From positions 248,001 through 312,000 of the forward strand of contig NZ_AUDI01000001.1 in NCBI RefSeq assembly GCF_000425385.1: 64,000 nucleotides of DNA, given 5' to 3'. The translations under genes and the position numbers were made by a program. Positions 26,672 to 36,069 of this stretch are shown in pieces; position 1 is the first letter of the stretch; every line of letters begins with the position of its first letter. Below the pieces are notes generated by a model. It was not told the DNA's origin. It worked only from the letters and a program-made list of their open reading frames with translations, and did no database searches. Origin of the DNA: Pseudoduganella violaceinigra DSM 15887. Its GTDB lineage: Bacteria > Pseudomonadota > Gammaproteobacteria > Burkholderiales > Burkholderiaceae_D.

Positions 26672-27769
26672 ATGGCGTCTGTCTCGCTGCGCAATATCGC
26701 CAAGCGCTATGGCGACAACGCCCCGGTGATCCAGGGCATCGATCTCGAGATCGCGGACGGTGAATTCACCGTCTTCGTCGGCCCCTCCGGCTGCGGCAAA
26801 TCGACCCTGCTGCGCATGATCGCCGGGCTGGAGGACATCAGCGGCGGCGAACTGCATATCGGCGGCCGGCTTGCCAACAGCGTGCCGCCGGCCCAGCGCG
26901 GGCTGGCCATGGTGTTCCAGTCCTACGCGCTGTATCCGCACATGACAGTGTACGAGAACATGGCTTTCGGCCTGAAGCTGGCGGGCACGCCGGCGGCCGA
27001 GCTGCGGGCTGCGGTGGAGCGCGCCGCCGCCACGCTGCAGATCGGCCACCTGCTCGAGCGCAAGCCGAAGGAACTGTCCGGAGGCCAGCGCCAGCGGGTT
27101 GCCATCGGCCGCGCCATCGTGCGCAAACCGCAGCTGTTCCTGTTCGACGAACCGCTGTCGAACCTGGATGCCGGCCTGCGCGTACAGATGCGCCTCGAGA
27201 TCGGCCGCCTGCACAAGGAACTGGGCACCACCACCATTTATGTGACCCACGACCAGGTGGAGGCCATGACGCTGGGCCAGCGCATTGTCGTGTTCAATGG
27301 CGGAAAAGTTGAGCAGGCCGGCACGCCGCAGGAGCTGTACAACGCCCCGGCCAACCTGTTCGTGGCCGGCTTCCTCGGCGCGCCGCGCATGAACTTCATC
27401 CCCGCCGAAGTGATCGCGCTGGGCGCCACCCATGTGGCGGTGCTGCTGCCCGGCGGGTCCATCGTCGAGGTGGCCGCCTTGCCCGGCGCGGCCGAGCGCG
27501 GCACGCACGTCACCCTCGGCGTGCGTCCTGAACACCTGCAAATGCGCGAAGAGGCTTACAATGCGGCCGCTGTCGCGGTCAGCCATGTCGAATATTTGGG
27601 CGACCAGTCAATTATTTACGCCAATTTGCCCGGCATGGCCGAGGCGCTGGCAGTGAAATTGACGCAGGATGCAGCGGTCCCGGCGCCAGGCGCGCCGGCC
27701 ACGCTGTTCATCCCGCCTGAACGTTGCATGCTGTTTGGCGCCAATGGCGCGGCCTTCGGCAAGCCGTGA
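26672..27769 (+). CDS. ABC sugar transporter ATPase (MalK/UgpC-type)
   Basis: The 365-residue ATPase has Walker [10 protein letters not shown], signature [14 protein letters not shown], Walker [13 protein letters not shown] and the switch histidine in [10 protein letters not shown], then a C-terminal TOBE domain. It completes the importer encoded upstream. It is the last gene of the operon and ends 95 bases before the next reading frame. Confidence 0.95.
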   Translation: MASVSLRNIAKRYGDNAPVIQGIDLEIADGEFTVFVGPSGCGKSTLLRMIAGLEDISGGELHIGGRLANSVPPAQRGLAMVFQSYALYPHMTVYENMAFGLKLAGTPAAELRAAVERAAATLQIGHLLERKPKELSGGQRQRVAIGRAIVRKPQLFLFDEPLSNLDAGLRVQMRLEIGRLHKELGTTTIYVTHDQVEAMTLGQRIVVFNGGKVEQAGTPQELYNAPANLFVAGFLGAPRMNFIPAEVIALGATHVAVLLPGGSIVEVAALPGAAERGTHVTLGVRPEHLQMREEAYNAAAVAVSHVEYLGDQSIIYANLPGMAEALAVKLTQDAAVPAPGAPATLFIPPERCMLFGANGAAFGKP

Positions 27770-27864
27770 GAATTCGTTACAATTGACCACTTCAGAAAAC
27801 CGGTCCCATGGCGAAATTATGGGAGAATAGACGTTTGCACCAATCAGAAGAAGGATCACATACT

Positions 27865-29157
27865 ATGACCCAATACCGTTTCGCACGTATCGGCCTGCTG
27901 CTTGCGGCTATCGGCCTGAGCGCCGTACCAGCGCTGGTCCAGACCGCGTACGCGCAAGACAAGGCTGCCACCGATGCAAAACAGGAGACCGTACGCAAGG
28001 ACATGGCGAAACTGCTGGACGGCAAAGTCCTCGGCCCGCTGCTGGAAGCCAAAAAGTACAGCGAAGCGACCGCCATGCTGGACCAGGCTGACGCCATGCC
28101 GGACAAGTCCAGCTACGAACAGTATTTCATCAACCGTATGCGCGTGGCCGTGGCCCTGGGCATGGGTGACCGTCCGAAGCTGATCTCCATGCTCGAAGCA
28201 GTCATCGCATCCGGCCGCCTGGAAAAAGACGAAAAGACCAAATTCACCCAAGCGCTGGCGGCCTCCTACCAGGAAGAGAAGAACTGGCCTAAAGCCATCG
28301 AGAGCCTGCAGAAGTACGGTGAACTGTCGGGCGACCCGAAAGTGCCGCGCCAGATCATGCTGATCCGCTTCGAATCGGGCGACTACAAAGGCGTACAGGC
28401 CGACCTGCTGAAGCAACTGGACGAAAGCATCAAGGCCAACAAGCCGATGACCCGCGAGGACTTGCACATGCTGGCCGACGCATCGAACCGGCTGAAAGAT
28501 AAGAACAGCTACCTGGTCGCGCTGGAAGGCCTGGTGCGCTGGCATCCGCTGGACCGCTACTGGTCGGACATGCTGTACCGCACCCGCGGCAAGGAAAACT
28601 ATTCCACCCGCTTCTCGGCCGACATCGTCCGCCTGCAGAAAGTGGCGACCACCAAGATGGATGAACAGGACTACGTCGAGCTGGCCGAAGTGGACCAGCT
28701 GGAAGGCCAGTTCATCGAAGGCAAGGCCGTACTCGATGCCGGCATCGCCAACGGCGCCGTGACCCTGAACGCCAAGACCAAGAAGCTGAAGGCCGACCTG
28801 GACCGCCAGGCCGCCGACGACGTGAAGAACATCGCGTCCAGCGAAGCGTCCGCGCGCAAGGCCAAGAACGGCACCGGCCTGGTGAACCTGGGTTACGCAT
28901 TCGTGACCATGGGCCAGTATGACAAGGGCATTCCACTGATCCAGGAAGGCATCGCCAAAGGCGGCCTGAAAAACGCCGAAGACGCCAAGCTGCGCCTGGG
29001 CTACTCCTACGCGATGGCCGGCAAGAAGGAAGAAGCCATCAAGATCCTGGAAACCGTGCAAGGCGCCGACGGCCGCGCCGACCTGGCACGCTACTGGATC
29101 CTGTGGGTCAACCGCCCATACGCGCCGACTGCCGGCAGCGACGATAAGCAGGGCTGA
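27865..29157 (+). CDS. Exported tetratricopeptide-repeat protein
   Basis: The 430-residue protein has a signal peptide (MTQYRFARIGLLLAAIGLSA to about residue 31, ending AYAQ) followed by helical repeats throughout, the clearest TPR being near the C-terminus (GLVNLGYAFVTMGQYDKGIP). It probably acts as a periplasmic scaffold. ATG 27865 is chosen because the signal peptide begins there, with AGAAGGA upstream. It has its own terminator and is not clearly part of either flanking operon. Confidence 0.75.
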   Translation: MTQYRFARIGLLLAAIGLSAVPALVQTAYAQDKAATDAKQETVRKDMAKLLDGKVLGPLLEAKKYSEATAMLDQADAMPDKSSYEQYFINRMRVAVALGMGDRPKLISMLEAVIASGRLEKDEKTKFTQALAASYQEEKNWPKAIESLQKYGELSGDPKVPRQIMLIRFESGDYKGVQADLLKQLDESIKANKPMTREDLHMLADASNRLKDKNSYLVALEGLVRWHPLDRYWSDMLYRTRGKENYSTRFSADIVRLQKVATTKMDEQDYVELAEVDQLEGQFIEGKAVLDAGIANGAVTLNAKTKKLKADLDRQAADDVKNIASSEASARKAKNGTGLVNLGYAFVTMGQYDKGIPLIQEGIAKGGLKNAEDAKLRLGYSYAMAGKKEEAIKILETVQGADGRADLARYWILWVNRPYAPTAGSDDKQG

Positions 29158-29172
29158 TAAAGCCTTTACAAC

Positions 29173-29208
29173 AAGCGGAAATGGTTTGCGAGCCTTCCCG
29201 CTTTTTTT
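29173..29208 (+). terminator. Intrinsic terminator after the TPR gene
   Basis: AAGCGG (29173-29178) pairs with CCGCTT (29198-29203), with inner pairing, and is followed by a run of T. Confidence 0.8.
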
Positions 29209-29221
29209 TGCCGCCTACCCC

Positions 29222-29297
29222 CGATTCAATTGAATCACTCTTGCAGAAGCCTGATTTCTAAGTTGTAATGGCGATCCACTTAGTTACCGAAAGAGCA
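29222..29297 (+). repeat. Leader repeat, copy 1 (before the PoNi gene)
   Basis: This stretch aligns without gaps to 30406-30481. Shared blocks are CGATTCAATTGAA, CACTCTTGC, ATTTCTAAG, TGTAATGGCG and GTTA-CGAAA. It runs into the first codons of the PoNi gene. Confidence 0.8.
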
Positions 29298-30296
29298 AGG
29301 CCTGTGCACGACGTCCTGCAAGAGGAAGCCTTTAACAAGGCCCTCCGCGAACCACTCCTGAAGTACTCCGTCTATGGCGAGAATTTCTCGGACCAGGTGG
29401 GGACTTTCGAGCATGTGCGTGAACGCCTTGAACAGGCGCCGGAAAAGGTCGCGGAAATTCCGCTGTATAACCTGATGAACGCCACGCAGCATACGGCGAC
29501 CGGCGCCACTGCCTACCTGGCCAACTGCTACAGCGCAGGGCACGGCATCGGCGAACTGCAGGCCTTCTACGAACGCGCCATGGAGTATTGGGAGACTTAC
29601 GCCCATTACAACCAGGCCTATAACGACAGCAATGAGCGCGAGGCGTCCTGGCCGCACATCGCGCTGGCCAGTCCGGACTACCACCACGCGCTGGCGATGG
29701 TATGTTTCGGCCTGCTGCTCGGCAAACAGGACAGCCTGCACCGCCTCGTGCCGTTGATCGATTACCGCAATGAAAAGCGTGATGCGCTGGTGGAGCGCCT
29801 GCTTAGCTGCTGCGTCGACGGCCGCGCCCCGGACACCAGCGTGTGCCGCCGCAATCTGCCTTATGCGAATTCGCTTCCTGTGTTTACTGCGCTGCCGGAA
29901 GAGCGGCCAGCGCTGATGGCGCAGTACCTGGAAGCGTGGTACGAGGCAAGCCGCCGTGAAGATTATTACGACCGGCACGAGACGGGTTACCAGTTCGTCG
30001 GCTACTGGTCGTGGGAAGCCGCCGCCATTACCCTGGTGCTGGGCATCGACGATTCGAGCTATCGCGACATGCCCTACTACCCGAAAGATATGGCCGATTT
30101 CGCGCGGCAGGCCAATGCCGGCAAAATGCCGGTCTACACAGCTCCAGCCATCGTAGCCAGCGACGAGCCCCCTCTCCCCGCCAGCGCCAGCGCCAGCGAA
30201 GTTGCCCCCAGCAGCGCAGACCAGGCACTGGAAGGCATGCATACTTTCTTTTCCACGGTCGCCCAGCTTCTTGGGAAGCTGCGCGTACTGCCTTAG
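29268..30296 (+). CDS. PoNi-type immunity protein (DUF1910/DUF1911), orphan
   Basis: The 342-residue protein matches the immunity partner of PoNe DNase toxins: an N-terminal DUF1910-like half, then the DUF1911 hallmarks WPHIALASPDYHHALAMVC and YWSWEAAAITLVLGIDDSSY. The C-terminal 65 residues are a loose alanine/serine/proline tail. No PoNe nuclease gene lies beside it, so it is probably an orphan that protects against rivals, a common arrangement in T6SS islands. Its leader and first codons are a copy of the sequence ahead of vgrG. GTG at 29304 is an alternative start that would leave the copied codons out. Confidence 0.85.
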   Translation: MAIHLVTERARPVHDVLQEEAFNKALREPLLKYSVYGENFSDQVGTFEHVRERLEQAPEKVAEIPLYNLMNATQHTATGATAYLANCYSAGHGIGELQAFYERAMEYWETYAHYNQAYNDSNEREASWPHIALASPDYHHALAMVCFGLLLGKQDSLHRLVPLIDYRNEKRDALVERLLSCCVDGRAPDTSVCRRNLPYANSLPVFTALPEERPALMAQYLEAWYEASRREDYYDRHETGYQFVGYWSWEAAAITLVLGIDDSSYRDMPYYPKDMADFARQANAGKMPVYTAPAIVASDEPPLPASASASEVAPSSADQALEGMHTFFSTVAQLLGKLRVLP

Positions 30297-30405
30297 GCAC
30301 GCCGGCCGACTTCACCAGCCTTCAAGCCAGAAAAACATCCGTCATGCAGGCCTAAATCACGGGAACAGGCCGCCTCAACAAGTAACTTTCAAATTGAAAG
30401 TATAG

Positions 30406-30481
30406 CGATTCAATTGAAACACTCTTGCTTCAAGAGAATTTCTAAGATGTAATGGCGGTCCGTATGGTTATCGAAAACACA
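30406..30481 (+). repeat. Leader repeat, copy 2 (before vgrG)
   Basis: Ungapped counterpart of 29222-29297, 1,184 bases downstream. Here the aligned ATG (30452) opens a short frame out of phase with vgrG, so only the leader function can be shared. Confidence 0.8.
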
Positions 30482-30486
30482 ATCAG

Positions 30487-33363
30487 ATGCTGGATCGCCT
30501 CACCCAAGACACACGCCTGCTGCGTTTCACCACGCCGCAAGGCGCAGCGCAGCTATTAGTCGAATGCGTGCGCGGCGAGGAGGCGATCGGAAAGCCTTTC
30601 GCCTTCGACGTTTCAACGCTTTCCTCCGACGCCGATATTCCGCTCAAATCCCTGCTTGGCCAGCCGGCGCTGCTCGAGCTGCTGACGGCCGCCGGACCGT
30701 TCGCGCTGCGCCCTTTCCACGGCCATATCACGGCCATAGAACTGAGCGGCTCGAACGGCGGCCTGGCACGCTATGCGGTGCGCCTGGAGCCGTGGACTGC
30801 CTTCCTCGGACATAACCGCGACAGCCGCATCTTCCAGGATATGTCCGTGTGCGACATCCTCGATGCGGTGCTGGGCAGCTGGCAAGGCCAGGGCACGCTG
30901 GTGCCGGAATGGCGCTTCGAACTGGCCGACCGCACGGTTTATCCAAAGCGCAGCCTGTGCACCCAATACCAGGAAAGCGACTGGGCCTTCGCGGAACGGC
31001 TGATGGCTGAAGAAGGCCTGTTCTATTATTACGAACACCGCAGCGACGGCCACGTGCTGGTCATCGCCGACCACAATGGCGCATTCCAGGCGAATTCACA
31101 GGCTGCGGTGCGCTTCACGCAGCCGGGCGCCGTCATGCGCGAAGACAGCATGGACCGCTGGCGCATGCAAGCCAGCCTGCTGACCAATGAAGTCTCGCTG
31201 CAAAGCTGGGACTACCGCACGCTGGACCAGCGCGCCGCCACCGCAGGCGGTGCCGATAACAGCGGCATTTCCCTCGCCGCGCGCGACGTACCGGGCGCAT
31301 ATGCCTACAACAGCAGGGAACACGGCGAACGCCTGGCGGAACGCCGCTTGCAAGGCCTCGACGTGGCGCGCGCCAATGTCACCGGCGCCGGCACCGTACG
31401 CACCATGGCGCCAGCCACGCGCTTTACCCTGCTGGGCGAATCGGTCACCGGCGACAGTGGCGAATTCATCGTCGTCCGCGTCCTGCACCTGATGCACAAC
31501 AACCTGGCAGCGCAAATGCGCGCCAACATCCAGCGCGAGCTGGGCCTGGCAGCGTTGCAGCTGCTGAACGACGGCGACCTGGCCGAAAGCCGGCATGCGG
31601 TCGGCAACGCCATCGCCGAACGCCCGGTGTATCGCAACCGCATCGACGCCATTGAAGCCGCCCTGCCCTACCGCAGCGCTGCGCAATGGAAGCGCCCGAC
31701 CGTCCAGGGACAGCAAACCGCCATCGTGGTCGGGCCATCCGGCTCGCCGATCCACACCGACCGCGATCACCGGATCAAAGTACAGTTCCACTGGCAGCGC
31801 GGCAATAGCAGCCATAGCCGCCTTGCGCCAGCGCTGAACGCCGGCTGCGCGGGCGCCCCGGCCGACGACAGCGCCGGCACCTGGGTACGCGTGGCCACCC
31901 CGCTGGCCCCGATTGCCGGCGCCAACTGGGGCAGCAATAGCCTGCCGCGCGTGGGCCAGGAGGTACTGGTCGATTTCCTCGAAGGCGATATCGACCGCCC
32001 GGTCATCATCGGCGCCCTGTATAACGGCGACGGTCAGGCCGACGCACAGCACAACAAGATCGGTGCAGGCACCGGCGCAGCCACCGGCAATGCTCCGGTA
32101 TGGTTCCCTGGCGAAGCCGGCGGCCACGCCCACCCTGCCGCATTGTCCGGCCTGAAAAGCCAGGCCATGCAAAGCAGCCAGGCCGGCGCAGGCGCATACA
32201 GCCAGCTGGTGTTCGACGACACTCCCGGCCAATCCCGGGTAGCCCTGCAACGCCACGCCAAGCCACACCAAGGCACGGCAGAACTGAACCTGGGCCACCT
32301 GCGCCACCAAAGCGATAACCAGCGCCTGCACGCGGTCGGCTACGGCGCCGAACTGAAAACCGAGCATGCCCTTGCCCTGCGTGCGGGCCAGGGCATGCTG
32401 CTCACGGCGCACGCGGCAACTGGCGGCAGCGGCCATGTGCTCGACGCCCGCCGGGCCCAAACCCAGGTGCATAGCGCCAAGCAGCTGCAGGTGTCCTTGA
32501 CCGACCAGGCGAAAACGCATCGTGCAGATTTGCCAAGGCAAAAAGAAACGGAGAATATCCCCGTTGCCGCAGGACTGCAGCGTACCTCCGAAACCTTGTC
32601 TGCAAAGGCCGCTGCCGGCGCAACGGCGTTTGACGCTCCGCTGCTCCAGGTGGATAGCCCTTCCGGCATCGTGGCCTCCACGCCTGCCGACTCGTTGATC
32701 ACGTCTGAAGGCGCCAGCAGCATAACCGCAAGCCAGGACATCAACTTCGCATCGCAAGCGAACCTGCATCATTCTGCATCCGGTGGCATCAGCCTGTTCA
32801 CCTACGGCAAAGCCAATGCCAAGGAAAAACCGAACCAGGAAACCGGCATGCACCTGCATGCGGCGAGCGGGAAGTTCAGCAGCCAGAGCCAGGATGCCGC
32901 GACGACTTTGACTGCCGACAAGGCGGTGACGGTCGCCAGCATTAACGCCGCTGTGAACATCGCGGCCAAGCAGCATGTGCTGTTGACAGCCCAGGGTGCG
33001 GCAATCCGCATTGAAGGCGGCAACATCACGCTGAACGCACCGGGGAAAATCGAATTCAAGGCCAGCATGAAAGAGCTGTCCGGCCCTGCGAGCAGCGAAA
33101 AGGAACTGCCGAAGTTCTCACGGGCGGATATGAAATACGGCCAACGGTTCCAGCTGCTGGATACCGACGGCCAACCGTTGAAAGAACAGGCATACACCAT
33201 CTATGTCGGCGATCAACAGGAGATCCGCGGCAAGACCAACGCACAAGGCCTTACCTCATTGGTCGACACCGAACATAGTGAGTCCACCTATATTATTTTT
33301 GACCGCGACCTGCAGTGGGTTTGCGAAGAAGATTCAGACGATGAAGAACATACACATTGCTAA
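30487..33363 (+). CDS. vgrG: T6SS spike protein VgrG, left module, with C-terminal cargo domain
   Basis: The 958-residue protein has the gp27/gp5-like VgrG core (RFTTPQGAAQLLVECVRGEE; YPKRSLCTQYQESDWAFAERL; RVGQEVLVDFLEGDIDRPVI), then a DUF2345 extension of the spike stem (about residues 640-850). A tail from residue 883 reads as a small transthyretin-like sandwich (LLDTDGQPLKEQAYTIYVG, KTNAQGLTSLV) and ends in an acidic, His/Cys-containing tip. In other VgrGs such tails bind the effector. The gene overlaps the next one by 23 bases. A second vgrG closes the island. Confidence 0.95.
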   Translation: MLDRLTQDTRLLRFTTPQGAAQLLVECVRGEEAIGKPFAFDVSTLSSDADIPLKSLLGQPALLELLTAAGPFALRPFHGHITAIELSGSNGGLARYAVRLEPWTAFLGHNRDSRIFQDMSVCDILDAVLGSWQGQGTLVPEWRFELADRTVYPKRSLCTQYQESDWAFAERLMAEEGLFYYYEHRSDGHVLVIADHNGAFQANSQAAVRFTQPGAVMREDSMDRWRMQASLLTNEVSLQSWDYRTLDQRAATAGGADNSGISLAARDVPGAYAYNSREHGERLAERRLQGLDVARANVTGAGTVRTMAPATRFTLLGESVTGDSGEFIVVRVLHLMHNNLAAQMRANIQRELGLAALQLLNDGDLAESRHAVGNAIAERPVYRNRIDAIEAALPYRSAAQWKRPTVQGQQTAIVVGPSGSPIHTDRDHRIKVQFHWQRGNSSHSRLAPALNAGCAGAPADDSAGTWVRVATPLAPIAGANWGSNSLPRVGQEVLVDFLEGDIDRPVIIGALYNGDGQADAQHNKIGAGTGAATGNAPVWFPGEAGGHAHPAALSGLKSQAMQSSQAGAGAYSQLVFDDTPGQSRVALQRHAKPHQGTAELNLGHLRHQSDNQRLHAVGYGAELKTEHALALRAGQGMLLTAHAATGGSGHVLDARRAQTQVHSAKQLQVSLTDQAKTHRADLPRQKETENIPVAAGLQRTSETLSAKAAAGATAFDAPLLQVDSPSGIVASTPADSLITSEGASSITASQDINFASQANLHHSASGGISLFTYGKANAKEKPNQETGMHLHAASGKFSSQSQDAATTLTADKAVTVASINAAVNIAAKQHVLLTAQGAAIRIEGGNITLNAPGKIEFKASMKELSGPASSEKELPKFSRADMKYGQRFQLLDTDGQPLKEQAYTIYVGDQQEIRGKTNAQGLTSLVDTEHSESTYIIFDRDLQWVCEEDSDDEEHTHC

Positions 33364-33877
33364 ATACCTGGGCTGGGTGCTTTTGGCCCTTGCTCCTCAA
33401 TTGCATGCCCAAACCGCGATCAAGCCACAACGCGACATCACCACGATTTCGCTTGGCGGCGAAGAGGTGTCGATGCTTTACACGCATATCGACAAGAACA
33501 ATGCACATCCCATCGACACGGTGACGTTTTTCCGCAGCAATTCCAAAGGCCCAGCAGAACATATCCCCTTCCAAATCAACGACCGAATTGAACCGATCCT
33601 TCAGCTGCGCTCTGGTGCAGACTGTGCGATGACCGGCTTCCGCGCGTTCAAAGCGGGAGATCGCTTGCGCGTCGTCTACGCCCAGAGGGACGGCAACTGG
33701 GCGGATAAACGCCGAGTCACTTTCAATGTCATGGATCTCAAGAAAAACACGGACGAAGATCTGGATACGCCACCGATTTACTTCCACGAGATCGCGAAAG
33801 TCACGACTCAGTCAAGCTACTGCGATGTGAATACGGCTCTTGATACCGAAGCCGGTCTTTATCGCATGGGGAAGTAA
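33341..33877 (+). CDS. Small exported protein between vgrG and effector (left module)
   Basis: The 178-residue protein begins at ATG 33341 inside the end of vgrG and has a signal peptide (ending LHAQ). The mature part is a beta-rich sequence with two cysteines (DCAMTG and SYCDV) and no recognised domain. Its effector starts 5 bases downstream. A gene of the same size, signal and position occurs in the right module at 62813. Likely roles are immunity in the periplasm or an export-linked partner of the peptidoglycan-directed effector; this is inferred from position. Confidence 0.65.
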   Translation: MKNIHIAKYLGWVLLALAPQLHAQTAIKPQRDITTISLGGEEVSMLYTHIDKNNAHPIDTVTFFRSNSKGPAEHIPFQINDRIEPILQLRSGADCAMTGFRAFKAGDRLRVVYAQRDGNWADKRRVTFNVMDLKKNTDEDLDTPPIYFHEIAKVTTQSSYCDVNTALDTEAGLYRMGK

Positions 33878-33882
33878 GCTAG

Positions 33883-36069
33883 ATGGATAATCCTAAATAT
33901 GTCTCGGCTCGCGACGGCGAGAAGAATTCCGTTATTTATGTTACGGCGGATGGCCGTGAATACCTTCATTCTGGCGGCACGCGCGCATGGCGCAACAACA
34001 ATCCCGGCAACTTAAGTAAAGCAGAGAAAAGTGGGCTCGCCATCGGTGTCGGTGGTCCTTTTGCCGTGTTCCCGGATCACGAAGCAGGCAAGGCCGCGCT
34101 GAAATTTGTGCTGACCCACGTCTACGACGATAAGCGTCTTGACAAAGTATTCGAAAAGTACGCGCCAGCCAAAGACAATAACGACCCCGAGCACTACACC
34201 ATGCTGGTGAAGAAATTTACGGGCTTGGACGCTAGTCGCACGGTCGGCGACTTGAATGCCGCAGAACTCGATAAATTCATGGGCGCCATTGAGCGAGTCG
34301 AGGGCTGGAAAGCTGGGAAGGTTGAACCTATCCCACATGCCCAACAGTTTGAAGTCAAAGGCGTCGACGGCAAGCCCTTGTCCGGTGTTGACTACATCAT
34401 GAGTTTCTTCACCAGCAAAGGTGAAGAGAAAAAGATCAAAGGAAAAACCGACGAAAAAGGCAAGACTGACGTAGCGGTCACCGACAAGCGTACATCGGTT
34501 TCGCTGAATTTGCCGCGCCCGGATCCAGGTCAATCGCTTAAAGGCACCGGAACCGGAGGCAAAGGCAAAACAGACGCGGCGAAGCACGTCGAAGCGGCCT
34601 CCGTCAAATCCAAGCCTTGGTACGCATTCGTCTTTGGTAACGCCGACGAATGCTTGACGGAAGCAAAGAAAAAGAACGAATCGGCAGAAAAAGATAAAGA
34701 GAAGCACTCCAAGGGCAAAGCCGCTGACACCGGGACGGCACCCAAAGAGAAAGAAAAGAAACAAGAGAAAGCACCGCCACCCGCAGCGCCTGTCGCCACC
34801 GTACAGCAAAAAGGCGCCATCAAAGCATCAGCGACGGCCGACAAGGCAGAAAACAAGGTGTCGCAAGTCACAAAGGAGCCAGGTGTTTTTATCACTTGGC
34901 AATTCGACACCACGCATGGATCCGGCAAGAACTTGCGCGGACTCCCCTATTTCATCGCCATCATGGACGGCAATAAAGCCACTCCGTTATATGAAGGCCA
35001 GCGCGTTCAACTTCTTGGTGATCCTAATAAGATTCGACAAAAAATCCCGTTTGGCAAGCAGGCAGCGCTGTTCCTGGGTAGCGATGCAAAGGCAAAGTAC
35101 CGCACAAAACCACTTTTCCAAGTGACCGCCGACGCCGGACTGACCGATGTCGTTGTCAAAATCAATGAAACTGAAGGCAAGGATTACGACGCGGGTTTAG
35201 AAGTACCGGCACTGAAGGATGAAAATGGCACCAAGAAGGTTTATCAAGCTGCTCTCTACGGCAATACATGGCTGAATTTCAGCCACAAATATACCGCCGA
35301 CGAAGCCGCGGAAATGACCAAGGAAGCTAGTTCTGACGTTCAAAAAGCAGTCATCAGCATTTACAAGGGTGAACCGCAGGCGGCCGATAACAAGATCACT
35401 CTGGAAGTTCGCAAACCCAACGGCACGATGATGAAGATCATCTGGCCGAGCGATGCGTTTGACAACTGCAAGAGGAATGTAACGCTCATTACCAACATGG
35501 AGTCGGCGAAACGCGAAGCAATGCCGCGCGTACATCCGAATACCTATCAAGCATTTATGCAGGCCGCGTTCGAAATGGATGCGCAGGAGTTGGAAGTGAA
35601 TTCGGGCTGGCGTCCCATGCTTGGCTCCGTGCTGCACCGTATTGGCGTTGGTCTTGATGTGGGGCGAATTCGGGTTGCAGGAAGTGATCGCCAATACCGT
35701 CGTTCTGCGACGACAGCTGAAAGTCACTATTCCGCTCTGAAGAAAGAGAAAGCAACCTTAAGCGCCAAGAAGAACCGGACCGAGGCTGAAGAGCAACGCC
35801 TGAACGCAATCAAAGTTGAAGAACCCGACGCCGCAAAGAAGGCCCTGGACGCAATTTCCGCCAACGAGCATAGCGACTTGAAGACATTTACAAGCAAGCT
35901 AAGAGGCAATACCGAAGTGCGACAAACTTTCGACCCCTGGCAAATGGAAGACAACACGGCAGACAAGGCAGCACCTGCGCCCAACATGCTCAAGACTGGC
36001 AACGAAGTCTTGCATAGAAACCACTTGCATATCACCGTATTTGACGAAGAACTAGGACATGGACGTTAA
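33883..36069 (+). CDS. Probable T6SS peptidoglycan effector: lysozyme-like N-terminus and M15-like C-terminus
   Basis: The 728-residue protein has no signal peptide. Residues 1-150 resemble phage P5-like lysozyme domains (SGGTRAWRNNNPGNL, FAVFPDHEAGKAALKFVLTH, KYAPAKDNNDPEHY). About residues 158-215 look like a transthyretin-like fold (VDGKPLSGVDYIM, KTDEKGKTDV). A charged lysine-rich linker (about 240-325) and a beta-rich middle follow. The C-terminal part carries zinc ligands of an M15 peptidase: H585 and D592 in HRIGVGLD, and HLH at 714-716. It should attack rival cell walls at two bond types after VgrG delivery. Base composition is less GC-rich than the core cluster. The following gene overlaps its end by 11 bases. 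Confidence 0.75.
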   Translation: MDNPKYVSARDGEKNSVIYVTADGREYLHSGGTRAWRNNNPGNLSKAEKSGLAIGVGGPFAVFPDHEAGKAALKFVLTHVYDDKRLDKVFEKYAPAKDNNDPEHYTMLVKKFTGLDASRTVGDLNAAELDKFMGAIERVEGWKAGKVEPIPHAQQFEVKGVDGKPLSGVDYIMSFFTSKGEEKKIKGKTDEKGKTDVAVTDKRTSVSLNLPRPDPGQSLKGTGTGGKGKTDAAKHVEAASVKSKPWYAFVFGNADECLTEAKKKNESAEKDKEKHSKGKAADTGTAPKEKEKKQEKAPPPAAPVATVQQKGAIKASATADKAENKVSQVTKEPGVFITWQFDTTHGSGKNLRGLPYFIAIMDGNKATPLYEGQRVQLLGDPNKIRQKIPFGKQAALFLGSDAKAKYRTKPLFQVTADAGLTDVVVKINETEGKDYDAGLEVPALKDENGTKKVYQAALYGNTWLNFSHKYTADEAAEMTKEASSDVQKAVISIYKGEPQAADNKITLEVRKPNGTMMKIIWPSDAFDNCKRNVTLITNMESAKREAMPRVHPNTYQAFMQAAFEMDAQELEVNSGWRPMLGSVLHRIGVGLDVGRIRVAGSDRQYRRSATTAESHYSALKKEKATLSAKKNRTEAEEQRLNAIKVEEPDAAKKALDAISANEHSDLKTFTSKLRGNTEVRQTFDPWQMEDNTADKAAPAPNMLKTGNEVLHRNHLHITVFDEELGHGR

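Noticed and set aside
30452..30590. A small gene starting at the ATG in the second leader copy
   Set aside because: It runs out of phase through the start of vgrG and stops after about 46 codons; only the leader part is conserved.
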